Assembly: GCA_905221605.1 (NCBI GenBank)
Contig: CAJNDS010002024.1
Location: 327,501 to 391,500, forward strand
Reading direction: 5' to 3'
From: Symbiodinium natans
Lineage: Eukaryota; Sar; Dinophyceae; Suessiales; Symbiodiniaceae
DNA: 64,000 nt
How positions within the stretch are numbered: the stretch's first letter is position 1; every line of letters begins with the position of its first letter. A program made the translations under genes and the position numbers. The notes beneath the pieces were generated by a model that was not told the origin of the DNA, did not search any database, and saw nothing but the letters and a program-made list of their open reading frames with translations. Positions 32,038 to 42,481 of the stretch are shown one piece after another.

Positions 32038-32205
32038 ACACAACACATAATCTATATGCGTATGTATATATATATATATACAGATTGTATGTATGTATAT
32101 ATATACACATGTATATACATACACACACATATATATATATATACATATGGATAGATGGATAGATGGATAGATAGATAGTTAGATAGATAGTTAGATAGAT
32201 AGAGT
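32038..32205. repeat. (TA)n, TATG and GATA/GGATA microsatellites
   Basis: Successive TATATATA, ACACACAT and GATAGATGGATA blocks. Confidence 0.9.
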
Positions 32206-32393
32206 GAACAGCCGCAACAGCATTGCTCACAGGTCCACGGGGAGGGCCGGAACATGGAAGTTGAGGGGTGCAGGGGGCGGTGGGGGGGGGAGGTAACCTG
32301 CAGTGTGTATGAAAGATGTTGTACATGAAATTCGGGTTCTTCTAATTAAGCTCATGGTTAGGAAGTGGCTCCAGCGTGAAAGGGGTCCCTGAC

Positions 32394-32749
32394 TCAGACC
32401 AATAGCGAACCAAGTCTTTGGCTTATGTTGTTAGCTTCCTCAGTTCCACCGAGAACTATGCGTGCACTTGAAGGTTCAGGGTAGCTACAGGGAGGCCTAC
32501 AAGTACCCTAACCAAAGTTAGAACCAGTTCTAGTCATAGTTACCCTACATATACCCCTACTTATAACAACCCATGAGCCTTCCAAGTAGACCTAAACCCT
32601 AAACCCTCAGCCCTAAACCCTAAACCCTCGACCCTAAACCCAGTTCGGCAGTCCTTCGTTGGCACTGCGGGCTTCTTCGGCTTCTCTGGAGGGCTACGCA
32701 TCGGTGGCGGTTTCCTGACCTGAGGGGTCCAGAAATTAAGGCGCTCCAT
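32394..32749 (-). CDS. Complete two-exon gene; intron is heptamers plus a family A element
   Basis: Exon 32749-32640 starts with ATG (MERLNFWTPQVRKPPPMRSP), is Pro/Lys-rich, and ends GG|GTTTAGGG. The intron 32639-32467 (173 bp) consists of TTTAGGG units followed by a family A element ending ACCTTCAAG. Exon 32466-32394 reads RIVLGGTEEANNISQRLGSL and stops at TGA. The split codon (2+1) joins in phase. The predicted protein is 60 residues, basic N-terminal half, unknown family. It has start, stop and element-defined splice sites, so it is among the better models. Confidence 0.52.
32465..32589. mobile_element. Family A element in an intron
   Basis: CACTTGAAGGTTCAGGGTAG and CAACCCATGAGCCTTCCAAG ends. 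Confidence 0.75.
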
Positions 32750-32762
32750 TCTTCGGCTTAAG

Positions 32763-32885
32763 GAATGTTAAGGAATTCGATTGGGGTTCCCTTTTGGGGC
32801 GAATTTGTGAGGGAACTTTACTGTTTTTTGCGGGTAGAAAAGGGGTATCCCTATTTTGTGGAATTTTCCCCCGGGCTCTTCAAAA
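32763..32885. mobile_element. Family D-like remnant
   Basis: GGGGTTCCCTTTTGGGG, GGGGTATCCCTATTTTGTGG and TTTTCCCCCG resemble blocks of the 5985 and 62671 copies. Confidence 0.35.
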
Positions 32886-33127
32886 CTGTGGCTTGGCTTG
32901 GTGCGCGTTGTCCAAGGCTGCCACCATTGGGAGTTGTCGGCTGCTGCCGTGCTATGCAAGTGCAGGCTTTACAGTTTCTTGTTTTTGCCGAGGCCGAATT
33001 TGCATTCTCAGTAGTCTTGGGGTAGTTACAAGGGCCCTTAGCATCGGCCGCTAAACCCTTCTTGCATCCGTAAACTCTTTAAACAGACAGCCCTTACACC
33101 CCCTAGTCAGCCTGTAAAGCCCAAGGG

Positions 33128-33364
33128 AACCCTAAACCTTAAACCCTAAACCTTAACCCCTAAACCCTAAACCCTAAACCCTAAACCCTAAACCCTAAAC
33201 CCTAAACCCTAAACCCTAAACCCTAAACCCTAAACCCTAAACCCTAAACCCTAAACCCTAAACCCTAAACCCGAAACCTAAACCCTAAACCCTAAACCCT
33301 AAACCCTAAACCCTAAACCCTAAACCCTAAACCCTAAACCCTAAACCCTAAACCCTAAACCCTA
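33128..33364 (-). repeat. Long CCCTAAA array (about 33 units)
   Basis: Almost perfect heptamers with one CCCGAAA unit. One of the two longest pure arrays in the window. Confidence 0.95.
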
Positions 33365-33544
33365 CCCAGACTTCAGAAGAGGCCCTTGAAGGCCTCCCCT
33401 GGCCAGCCATGGGCCCTTTTTCGAGCACCCTGACAGCCAAAAAAAACATGAACAGATTGCTACAAAAACGCTATGCTCTATACGTATTTATATAAGACAT
33501 AATACTTATTATATATTACAATTAGGGAAAGAAGTAAACGCTTC

Positions 33545-33660
33545 GTTACACACACACATATATATATATACATATACATATACATATATATATATATTCT
33601 GTATATATTCTATCCGTATATATAAATATATAGATTATATATATATGTATATATTTTGGG
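33545..33660. repeat. (TA)n/(CA)n microsatellite
   Basis: ACACACAC then repeated ATATAT and CATATA blocks. Confidence 0.9.
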
Positions 33661-33911
33661 GGTTCCCAACAGGGGTCTGCACAAATGGGGTCGGTGATGT
33701 GTGCCTGCCATGAATTTACGCTGCAAGTGTTGCAGTTCCTGCACACTCATAACTTGATAAAGGAGGGGATGGATTTAGGGTTTAGGGTTTAAGGGTGGAA
33801 GTGGGCAAAACAGTAGGCCCTAAATGAGAGCTAGGGTTCTGGATGCAGTTCGGCACGGCAAGTGACCACACATGCCACACGTTTTCTCATGGTTGGCCCC
33901 TCCTTTATACC

Positions 33912-35858
33912 AAGCACAATGTCTGCACTTTGAACTTCTCCCATCGCGCTCGTCGGTCTGCGGCCTTCTGAATCTTCTTCAGTGCAGGATCTTCGCGGTC
34001 CTGGGGTTGACTACAATATAGCAACATCAGATATAGAGCATATCAAAAATAGAACATAGAATAATAGCATAATCTAAACACATATTGGATACATCCAGGG
34101 CTTGGCTTGTGATTTTAGCCACACCGACCCAGCCTCTTCGTTTGCAGCTGCTTTCTTGTGAAGCCTGAACTTTTTGAGCAGCTTCTGCACGATTGCGACG
34201 GCCCTTCCGCTCGGCATCCTCTCTCACCTCAAACACCCTTCGGGAGCGGATGCCCATGATCAGCCTAAGGTCCTCCACATACACCGTCTGCGATCGTCCT
34301 GCGTATCTCTCCAGATGGTACAATCTGCAAACGCAGATGCCATGAACTCCTCACAAGAGGCTTGGGGGGCTTATTTGAGCCTGGGGGGGGAGGGGGGGTC
34401 CTGAAAGGCTTTGTTGGGGCTTCGCAGGTGCAATTTCGCTGCAAATGTGGAAAGAGAGAGCCAATCGTACGTCGTTTGGGTTTAGGGCCTAGGGCAAACG
34501 ACGTGCAACTTCGCTGCGAATGGGGAAACAAAGAGCCAAATCGTACGTCGTTTGGGTTCCCTTGGGGGGGGGGGGTCCTGAAAGGCTTTTGGGGCTTTGC
34601 AGAGCAAGCGACACGCAATTTCGCTGCGAATGTGGAAAGAGAGAGAGCCAAATCGTACGTCGTTGAAGGGGGCGGCTGAAAGGTTTTTTTTGCATTTCGC
34701 TGCGAGTGTGGAATCAGAGAGCCAAATCGTACGTCGTTTCGGCTCCCTTGAAGGAGGTCCTGAAAGGCTTTTTTGGGGCTTCGCATGGCAAATGACATAT
34801 GCAATTTCGCTGCGAATGTGGAAAGAGAGAGCCAAATCGTACGTTGTTTGGGCGCCCTTGCGGGGGGGGGGGTCCTGAAAGGCTTTTTTGGGGTTTCGCA
34901 GGGCAAACGACGTGCAATTTCTGCGAATGTGGAAAGAGAGAGCCAATCGCACGTCGTTTGGGTTTTGCGGCGCTTATTTGAGCCCGGGAATGGGGGGGGA
35001 AGTGCAATTTCGCTGCGAATGTGGAAAGAGAACATCTACGTCGTTTGGTTGCCTTGGGGGGGGGGGGGGGGGGTCCTGAAAGGCTTCTTTGGGGCTTCGC
35101 AGGGTAAATGACGGAATACGTCGTTTGGGTCCCCTTCCAGGGGGGGAGGTCCTGAAAGACTTTTTTGAGGCTTTGCAGGACGACACGCATGCCACGGCTC
35201 GCTTGAGGACTTCGCCAGCTCACTCCTGGAATCTCGGCAAACCCTGGCTGGGAACCAAAAACCGCCACCCAAGTCCAAGAAGCTTCTGTGCCCAGCTGCG
35301 ATCTTTGGCTGATTTCCGGGTTGTTGCCCAACAAAGAAGTAGGCCTGGCAAACCATGCCGCAGGTCGATGCTGAGGCCTCTTCCCTGAGGTGCTTATCCT
35401 GCAACACATCGTCACCATCCTGGGCTCGGGCTGCATATTGCCGAAGGCTCTCCTTGAAGGCAAGCTTGATGTCGCCACCTATGGGCATGAGAACCCTCAA
35501 GGACAGTGGAAGTTCATTACCGCTTCTGGAGGTGTTCCTTGAATTGAAACCTACCAAAACAAAAAACTATGCTCGAAATGCATGCTTGTTCCTCGACCCG
35601 ACTGAGCATCATGGACTTCAGAGCCTTGGTCACGCGGAGATCCTTGACTTTCAAGAACACAAGGCGGAGCCGTCTCAGCTCCCAATACACGCAGCCATCC
35701 TCATACTGCCATGCCTTCCAACTGATTTTTATATGCTTTCCTCCACGTGCCTCTGTGGAGCCATTGAACCGGGAGCCATAGCTTTTCCTCCCAATTTTGC
35801 TGTGTGATGTTTGGGGTTCCAACCGCTGCTCACTGAATATTACAAGTCTAAGTATCAA
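33912..35858 (-). CDS. Multi-exon gene with a CENP-T-like histone-fold segment (tentative)
   Basis: Minus-strand pieces: 35787-35560 (ISWKAWQYEDGCVYWELRRL), 35550-35190 (LPLSLRVLMPIGGDIKLAFK), then a minisatellite of about 0.8 kb as intron, then an exon starting after TTTGCAG at about 34319 that reads LYHLERYAGRSQTVYVEDLR and LIMGIRSRR, then about 34009-33912 (DPALKKIQKAADRRARWEKF ... TAA). The pattern LE-x-Y-x3-AGR-x2-TV-x-VEDL-x3-M matches, from memory, the second half of the histone fold in CENP-T-type kinetochore proteins. That identification is an inference. Exon joins were not all reconciled, and a one-base shift separates the first two pieces. Confidence 0.38.
34380..35190. repeat. Minisatellite of about 100 bp, eight or nine copies, with G runs
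   Basis: Units share CAATTTCGCTGCGAATGTGG, AAGAGAGAGCC, CGTACGTCGTTTGG, a G7-G18 run and CCTGAAAGGCTTTTTTGGGG. ORFs of up to 256 codons in several frames arise because the unit lacks stops. Confidence 0.9.
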
Positions 35859-36204
35859 CTTTGGGATCTCGGATGACCTGATCTAGTTTTGATCTCGGGC
35901 CAAGCTCAAACAAGAACACATGTTTTCTGAAGGTATGTGTGTGTGCAATACTAAATGCAAATATCATATTTACATATATGCATATATTTCTCTGCAGTGT
36001 TTCTCATAAATGTGTGTAAAGATACACCGTAGTATATGGCAGCCACACGCTACAGACCCCATTTGAGCGAACCCAAGTTGGGAACCTCAGTATATATAGA
36101 TATAGATATACAGGAAGCGCACGCCCACCGAAACCCCGCACATAGCCAGCCCTCCAGCGCCGACTCTCAGATCCAATTGCCCCAGGAGACGGCAATTCAG
36201 TTAG

Positions 36205-36290
36205 CATCGTTTGAACAAAAAACGAACACACACACACACACACTCTCTCTCTCTCTCTCCATATATATATATATATATACTGATATATTG
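36205..36290. repeat. (CA)n(CT)n(TA)n compound microsatellite
   Basis: ACACACAC, CTCTCTCT and ATATATAT in succession. Confidence 0.92.
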
Positions 36291-36623
36291 ACATATTTAT
36301 TTGTCTGAATACATGCAACTCCGCTCTTGGCCCTGGAGTGCTTTCAAATCCAGGTTTAAGGCATTAGGGCCCCTAGCCCTGCGCCCTACACCCCCTTGAA
36401 GCCCATCAGCCGCCCACTTAGCACAGGCGCACCGTGAACTCTTTAGGGTTCAGAGTTTGGGGTTTAGGGTTTAGGGACACATCTGGGAACAGCAACACCT
36501 TTCTTGCAATGCAAATCTGCAAAATACGCTCTGACGTCATAAGCAATCTAGCAACAGTGATGATACAAATCGTACAAGTCATCACAGTGCTACAACGTGT
36601 CTGACTATGACAGAACTACTGCG

Positions 36624-36662
36624 AACCCTACTTATAGCTTTACCCATGAATCTTCAAACAGA
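36624..36662. mobile_element. Family A right end, fragment
   Basis: TTATAGCTTTACCCATGAAT then CTTCAAACAG. Confidence 0.4.
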
Positions 36663-36759
36663 CCCAAGTGGTGGTTTACGATATTCGAGGTACCTGACTG
36701 GGTCCTTTCTATAAGGGGATCCTACTATTTGGGGTCCATATTAGGGTCCCTGATTACGA

Positions 36760-36861
36760 CTAGTTGCTTAAGAACCACAAAAAACATCAAACATGTTCCT
36801 TATAAGGACAATATACGGATCATCATTTTGCATTTTTTTGGGGTTCTGAAGCAAATAGAAG
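36760..36861. mobile_element. Family H element, compact copy
   Basis: TAGTTGCTTAAGAACCAC and GGGGTTCTGAAGCAAATAG ends. The core T7-G4 is unexpanded and shows the ancestral state of the T/G junction. Confidence 0.8.
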
Positions 36862-36957
36862 AAACATCGTAAAACTTCAAGTAGATCCCTCCATAGGATC
36901 CGCGCTGGCTCGGCGGGGGGCGGCGGCTGCTCCTCGTCGTCTTATGCTGTTAGGGCG

Positions 36958-37040
36958 AGGGTTTAGGGTTTAGGGTTTAGGGTTTAGGGTTTCGGGTTTC
37001 GGGTTTAGGGTTTAGGGTTTAGGGTTCAGGGTTTAGGGTT
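36958..37040 (+). repeat. TTTAGGG array
   Basis: About eleven units with TTTCGGG variants. Confidence 0.9.
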
Positions 37041-37103
37041 ACTTATTAAGGGAACCCTTGAGCCAAAAAAGGGGAAAAGAGTATCACTGGGCCACCAAGC
37101 TGA
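37036..37103. mobile_element. Family E element, right half
   Basis: TTACTTATTAAGGGAACCC, AAGGGGAAAAGAGTATCAC and TGGGCCACCAAG. The left half is replaced by heptamers. Confidence 0.6.
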
Positions 37104-37928
37104 GGGTTCAGTTCCTGGGGCCCTTCTCGCTGTGCTTCGTGTTCAGGATGTTCAGGTTTAAACGGAGCCCTTTACAAAATACCCTACATGTAAGGTACCA
37201 TAAACAATCCGTTAAAGTAGGTTGCAAAGTGCCCTCAATAAAGATAACAACCGACTCGAAATGGTGAAGCATGTAGCGTTATTATCTCCCTAGACAGCAA
37301 AGCGAATGGAGTTTACGAGGGAACCTAGTTTAGACAATAGGAGGAAGGGTAACCCATACTTGCCCTAGACCTAAACCCTAAACCCCAAACCCCAAACCCC
37401 AAGCCCTAAACAACCTAAATCCCTAATCCCCTTGAAAGACGTACCTGGAGCACTGACCAGCGGAGTGGTGCCCCTAATAGGATCATGTCTTTAGGGCTTA
37501 GGGTTTAGGGCAACTAGGACCCAGAGCAGGCCCTTAGGGTTTTGGAGCTTATAAGGCTCAGGGTTTTAGAAGGCTGGGTTGATCCCCAAAGCCCTTTTAA
37601 CAAACAGCCTCCACCCTGCAGCCTCATATTCAAGCCCAGCTCAGCTCCTCGAAGCTCTGGGAAAGAAGTGCATGAAAACCAGGCATCTCAGCAAACGTAG
37701 CAAAACTTCCGCCGTGATAAGGAGCCTCACAGAGGCGTACTCTAAGAAAAAACCACCCCAAACCCTAAACCTAGGCCCTAAACTCTAAACCCTTAACCCT
37801 TTTGCATCCGGGCTTGGGGAGCCGGCCGGGAATCAGGATGCTGCCACACGAACTCTGTTCCGCGGGTAGCGCAAACATGAGAGCAATTGCGTGCGATGAA
37901 GATGGGACTGGACTGAGGCCGGAAACAT

Positions 37929-38456
37929 TCAAGCGTGGCTATCTTTGTGCTGGAGCTCTCCATCTATGCCGTCTCGTAAGCTTTGCTGCCGTGCTTCACG
38001 CCTCTTCTGTTTGAGTGCAATCCTCTCTTGCCGATGATGCTCGCGGAGTTCCTGTAAGTTTGGAGGATCGGAGGTCGTGTTTGGACTCGAAGATGCGGCG
38101 AGTACCGTCGGACCTGGTGAGCTTCGTTTGCGTCGTACTTTGTTTTGGTGCTCCAGCAACTGCTCCTCAATCTCATGAAACACCTGAAGCGCCCATGCGC
38201 GTTGAGGACCTTCAGGCGCAGTCTCCACGGAGGTCCGAAGCGCGTCCCTGACCTGAGGTACATGAGTCCCCTTACGGCTTCCTCGACCCTTGCTGCCTGC
38301 TCCACATGATGTCGAACGAGCGACTTGGGCATTGGGACTGCGAGGAGAAGACGACGGCGGATGCCGCGAGGAATCATGCAGTACTCTCTCTCTATCATCA
38401 GCCTGCTCGTGACAAGCTTCCGGGCGTCTTGTTTCCTGAGTGGTCCCCATGGCCAT
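37929..38456 (-). CDS. ORF of 175 codons, charged, coiled-coil-like
   Basis: The longest uninterrupted non-repetitive frame in the window. It starts ATG immediately beside a CCCTAAA array (38464) and contains AWALQVFHEIEEQLLEHQNK and ELREHHRQERIALKQKRREA, suggesting helical, charged segments. The N-terminal third is Ser/Pro/Arg-rich and probably disordered. A second minus frame of 144 codons overlaps it. No family recognised. Same strand as the gene at 33912-35858, so it could be an upstream exon of that gene. Confidence 0.42.
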   Translation of the reverse strand: MAMGTTQETRRPEACHEQADDRERVLHDSSRHPPSSSPRSPNAQVARSTSCGAGSKGRGSRKGTHVPQVRDALRTSVETAPEGPQRAWALQVFHEIEEQLLEHQNKVRRKRSSPGPTVLAASSSPNTTSDPPNLQELREHHRQERIALKQKRREARQQSLRDGIDGELQHKDSHA

Positions 38457-38713
38457 GGCTTCGTAAACCCTTAACCCTAAACCCTAAACCCTATAGGCCC
38501 TAAACCCTAAGCCCTAGACCCTAGAGGTCTGACTCTCGAACCGAACCCCCTGGCCCTAAAGCCCTAAATCTTATAAAGATCGAAACCCTAAACCCCTATA
38601 ACCCTGAGCCCTTCACAGCCCAAATCCCTTCCTCGCAAGCCCAAAACCCGAAACCTTCTTAACCATCAGCCTGAAAAAACCCTAAACCCTAATCGCCTGC
38701 TCTGGGTCCCAGT

Positions 38714-38795
38714 TGCCCTAAACCCTAAACCCTAAACCCTAAACCCTAAACCCTAAACCCTAAACCCTAAACCCTAAACCCCAAACCCCAACCCC
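38714..38795 (-). repeat. CCCTAAA array
   Basis: About eleven units. Confidence 0.9.
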
Positions 38796-38869
38796 CTAGA
38801 CCTCAAAGCCGGGAGGTCCTCTTCCGGGGGTGGCGGGGCGCCGCCCTGCTCGTCGGCCTCTTGGCGTGT

Positions 38870-39300
38870 AGGGTTTAGGGTTTAGGGTTTAGGGTTTAGG
38901 GTTTAGGGTTTAGGGTTCAGGGTTGAGAGTTTAGGGTTTAGGGTTGAGCATTATAAGGTTAGAAGGGTTCTGAGGCTTAGAAGGGTTTTTGAAAGGGTTA
39001 GTTAAAGGGTTATAAGGGTTATGGGGGTCAGAAGGGTTACAAGGGTTATAGCGGTTACTTGAAGGGTTGAGCATTATGAGGTTATAAGGGCTATGAGGCT
39101 TATAAGGGTTTTGTAAAGGGTTACTTAAAGGGTTCTGAGGCTTAAGGGTGTTTTAAGGGGCTATAGGGCTATAAGGGTTATTTAAAGGGTTATAAGGGTC
39201 ATAGGGGTTATCAGGGTTATAAGGGTTATAACGGTTACTGGACGGATTGTAAGCGCTATGAGGGTTAATTAAAAGGGTTATGGGGGATATGAGGGTTTAG
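38870..39300 (+). repeat. TTTAGGG array passing into degenerate AAGGGTTATA repeat
   Basis: Seven heptamers, then about 350 bp of AAGGGTTAT, AAAGGGTTA and GAGGCTTAT words with blocks that recur about every 110 bp (GGGTTGAGCATTAT at about 38940 and 39065). Confidence 0.85.
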
Positions 39301-39439
39301 GGTTTCAAAGGAGGGGCCCGCCTTAGTCAGAAAGGTAGAGGTCACTGGGGCTGAGGGATTATAATCTTTATTTCTATGCTCGCGGACTTTGTTTTTGCTG
39401 CCTCATGGGCTGCTGCTTCTTGAAACAGTAACATTGGCA

Positions 39440-39490
39440 TGTTCCCCCTTATGCTAACAGCTCCTTAATATGGATTATAGTTCCCCCTGT
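39440..39490. mobile_element. Family F fragment
   Basis: GTTCCCCCTTATGCTAACAG and GGATTATAGTTCCCCCT. Confidence 0.5.
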
Positions 39491-39504
39491 TTGATGGGCG
39501 CCCG

Positions 39505-39606
39505 CATTGTAACGATCCCTGTATTATCTCTTCAAGGAAGATTCCTACTATGTTTTTGACTTGAGGGGGGGGGGCGAGGGGGGGGGTGCTCTTAAGCAAA
39601 TAGTAG
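39505..39606. mobile_element. Family H right part with G runs
   Basis: AACGATCCCTGTATTATC core and GCTCTTAAGCAAATAGTAG right end, adjoining the family F fragment. Confidence 0.65.
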
Positions 39607-39914
39607 AATACTGCGAGTTCGGTTGTGGAATCCTCCTCCCGAAGCCTCAGGCACCGAACCTTAACACCCAACACCACGAACGATACCCGGTGCTCGCGCA
39701 AAGGGGTGCCGTGGAAACAGCGATCTCCGAACAAAAACAAAGACTGGAGACAAACAGGGCGGCAATGTTACCAAAGCCTGGAAAGTGGCATCTGAAACTA
39801 CAGAACGCAGAGTTGAAGCAAGAGAGCAGCAAAACTCCTGCAAGTGACGGAGACGGAAGTCCCAGGACCCTGCTTTCGAGGAATTTCCGTCTCTTGAACT
39901 CAGAGGACTCCTGA
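39601..39914 (+). CDS. Possible ORF, unknown product
   Basis: The plus frame is open to TGA at 39914 with TAISEQKQRLETNRAAMLPK and KLQNAELKQESSKTPASDGD. Its upstream part lies in the family H element, so the true start is unknown. Minus frames of about 60 codons overlap. Confidence 0.25.
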
Positions 39915-40022
39915 AGTAACTAGGGAATAGGATTTAGGAGTTTAGAAGTTTAGGGTTTCGGGTGTAGGGAATACTCAAAGGCAGACCTAGTAAACTGTTC
40001 GACCCGGATCTCTCCAGGGACC

Positions 40023-40140
40023 CTACTTGAAGGATAATGGTACTTCTAACTAGGGTTATAGGTACCCGAAATAAGGTTATAACCAGCGAAAACTGTAGTT
40101 GATAATTCCACTTATATCTACCCATGAACCTCCAAGTAGG
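40023..40140. mobile_element. Family A element
   Basis: CTACTTGAAGGATAATGGTA and TCTACCCATGAACCTCCAAG ends. It adjoins a family E element, with only about 20 bp between. Confidence 0.75.
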
Positions 40141-40149
40141 GTCATACGC

Positions 40150-40261
40150 CTAGTAGCGCAGTAATCATTCTATAATAAGGGCACTGCTTTTTTGGGGTTG
40201 GTTACTTTACGGGAACCTTGAACCAACAAAAAGGGCAAAGGGTACCACCGGGCTACCAAGA
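40150..40261. mobile_element. Family E element
   Basis: GTAGCGCAGTAATCATTC at the left; CACCGGGCTACCAAG at the right; TTTTTTGGGGTTGGTTAC core. Confidence 0.75.
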
Positions 40262-40587
40262 TGGGTTATAAGTGGCCCTAATCAGGTTGTAGTAACCGAA
40301 TAACTTTCGTGACCCTAAAAAAAGCCTCATACACCCCACATATTCCCCCTATATTAGCCCTCTAAAGAACCAGTACATGAACCACATGCACCCTATATAA
40401 CCCCTATACAAGCCCTGTAAAGAACACGTATATGAACCCTAAACCCGAAACCCTAAACACCCAAATTCGCGACGCCCAGGAGCCTCATCTCCTTTCCGCC
40501 GCTTGGCCGCAGGCTCTGGATCAGACCTCATGCGGCACTTAGGGTTTAGGGCTTAAGGTTTAGCAGGGTTTTGGGCAAGTGCGCAGA

Positions 40588-40981
40588 GTTCGGCAGCCCA
40601 GTAACCATAATAATTAGGGTACCCTTTGTTGTGGGTTTAGGGTTTACGGTACCCTTTGTTGGGGGTTTTGTGGGTTCAGGGTTAAGGGTGACCATGTGGT
40701 CACTCTCTAGACTATGGCAATGGTCCCTTTTGGGGTCGTTATTATATGGCGGCCCCTCCTATTGGGGGTACCCAGAAAGGGACCAAAATTTATTGCGGTC
40801 CCTTATTCTCAGGCAATCCTTCTATTTGGGGCTATATTAGGGGTCTCTCATGTTTGTAACCCCCCTCGCCCGGTCACAACAAGGTCACCCTTTTTGGGAT
40901 GGTCACCCTTTTTGGGATGATTTCTTTATAAAGGAACCTTGAGCCAGAAAAAGGGAAAAGGGTACCACTGGGCTGCCAAGA
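40588..40981. mobile_element. Family E element, enlarged composite
   Basis: GGCAGCCCAGTAACCATAAT left and TACCACTGGGCTGCCAAG right bracket about 390 bp, with a duplicated GGTCACCCTTTTTGGGATG and a TTTAGGG-like insert. Confidence 0.65.
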
Positions 40982-41131
40982 GAGGAGAAAGCGGTATTTC
41001 TTGAACTTAGCTGCCCTTTGGGGTCGTTCATTTTGAGGGTGCTGTACCATAGAGGAAACCCAAAATGGCTCCCTAATTAGAGAACTGCCCATAGGCTATA
41101 AATTTCATGCAAGTCGATTATGAAGTAACAT

Positions 41132-41233
41132 AGCTTTCTTGGTTCGCTTCTCGATTGGTGTGCGTGATCCTTGCACTGGGGCCATGCTCATCTTCTCTGC
41201 GTCGCTCCAAGTTTATACGCGAAGGGGCTCCAA
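41132..41233 (-). ncRNA. U6: U6 spliceosomal snRNA or a U6-derived pseudogene
   Basis: The minus strand reads GCAGAGAAGATGAGCATGG, then CCCCAGTGCAAGGATCACGC, then CAATCGAGAAGCGAACC, co-linear with conserved U6 (ACAGAGA region, AGC triad, internal stem-loop, 3' domain). U6 pairs with U2 and the 5' splice site in the spliceosome. Differences from the common form: GCAGAGA instead of ACAGAGA, a shortened internal stem-loop (GTGC...GCAC can still pair), a weak 5' hairpin, and no T4 terminator downstream. It may be a lineage-specific functional U6 or a decayed copy. The homology itself is strong. Confidence 0.75.
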
Positions 41234-41355
41234 TTTCTGGAGCGGGCTGCGGTTGACAACTTTTTCGAGGAAACCTTTTGGCCCACCTTCTGTCCCAGCA
41301 CCCTGAACCCTTTTAAACCCTAAACCCTAAACCCTCGGAATCGCACATGCAGTTG

Positions 41356-41443
41356 CTGCTTTCTCTTCGTGACGACGGCTGCTGTGTCAGCGCCGTTCGC
41401 GTGCGGTGCTTTCCGGCTGCGCCGGCGCGGGGAGAAACGCGAC
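41356..41443 (+). CDS. Possible exon, unknown product
   Basis: After an ATGCAG acceptor the plus frame reads LLLSLRDDGCCVSAVRVRCF and ends GG|GTTTAGG in an array. CCCTAAA lies to the left and TTTAGGG to the right. Minus frames are also open. Confidence 0.27.
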
Positions 41444-41858
41444 TAGGGTTTAGGGTTTAGGGTTTAGGGTTGAGGGTTGAGGGTTGAGGGTTTATGGTTT
41501 GGGGTTTAGGGTTTCTCATCTATTGGGCTACAATGGCGAACAAGGGATTTAGGATTCAGGGTAGCTTTTGGGTTGTTAGGGTATAAGGGTTCTGCAAAGG
41601 GCTTTCAGGGTGTCTGAGTTCGGGTTACAGGGTGCGGGGACGTAGTGATTCGGGTTGAATTGGTTGCCTTCGAAGCGGACTTGCTCAGAATTTTCATGCT
41701 TCCAAGATGACTAAACTAGCAGTTCGATACCCCAAACCCTAAACTTAAACCCTTTTTGCAGCAGGATTTGTGCAATCGCCTGAAGGTGTGCGCACCCGGA
41801 TACTCAGTGTTGGTGACTGCGCCTCCACGCCTTGTTCCAAACACTCGAGGGGACAACT

Positions 41859-42227
41859 TCAAACACGCACACGCACACACGATCGACAGCAAGTCGTGAA
41901 TAATGCACCTCTCGAAAAGTAACCAAAATAAGCATCAGCATCTTCACCGGAGACCCGTAACTGAAAGCACAATTGATCCCCCAACATAGCCAAATGGTGC
42001 AGAAGGATTTCCATAGATTCCAATTTCAGCTCGGCTCCCAAGTCATATTGCATCATGCCATCTTCGGTGTTTCCCAACCCTAAACCCGCTGGAGATTGCC
42101 AGGAGTGAGCAGACCAAGGTCTGCATTTTCCTTTCACTCCTGTGTCGCTCGACGTGGCGATCGCAAAATCACGGGCGACCCATATCAAGGACAAAAGAAG
42201 CTCTACAACTGACATCTCAACACGCAA
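41859..42227 (-). CDS. ORF of 122 codons with an in-frame heptamer
   Basis: The minus frame contains GAELKLESMEILLHHLAMLG and VSGEDADAYFGYFSRGALF. One GGGTTTAGGG word is translated in frame as part of it. No family recognised. It may be a single exon of a larger gene. Confidence 0.37.
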   Translation of the reverse strand: MRVEMSVVELLLSLIWVARDFAIATSSDTGVKGKCRPWSAHSWQSPAGLGLGNTEDGMMQYDLGAELKLESMEILLHHLAMLGDQLCFQLRVSGEDADAYFGYFSRGALFTTCCRSCVRVRV

Positions 42228-42481
42228 CTCTGCGGCCTTTTCCCGGAATCACGTCCTACAACCACACTGACCTATAGGCCTGAACTCATGATGCTCAACC
42301 CTGAACCCAAATCAACCCTAAACACCCCCTAAAAAACCCTAAAGAGCCTGCTGGGAGCCCACGAGCCCTTCACTAAGGAACTCCCTACAGCCTAAACCTT
42401 GTTTTGGCTAAACCCGAAACCCTAAACCCTAAACCCGTGACAATATAACCCTGTAACCTGAAACCCAAGTCATTCCTCCAG

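Noticed and set aside
34265-35478. ORFs of about 250 codons on the minus strand
   Set aside because: They run through the minisatellite in every frame because the unit lacks stops. Only the non-repetitive ends were considered.
37049-41075. Matches to the dinoflagellate spliced leader (CTTGAGCCAAAA at 37050, CCAAAATGGCT at 41060)
   Set aside because: Only 11-12 bases match, the first is part of the family E interior repeated in other copies, and no full leader or donor follows.
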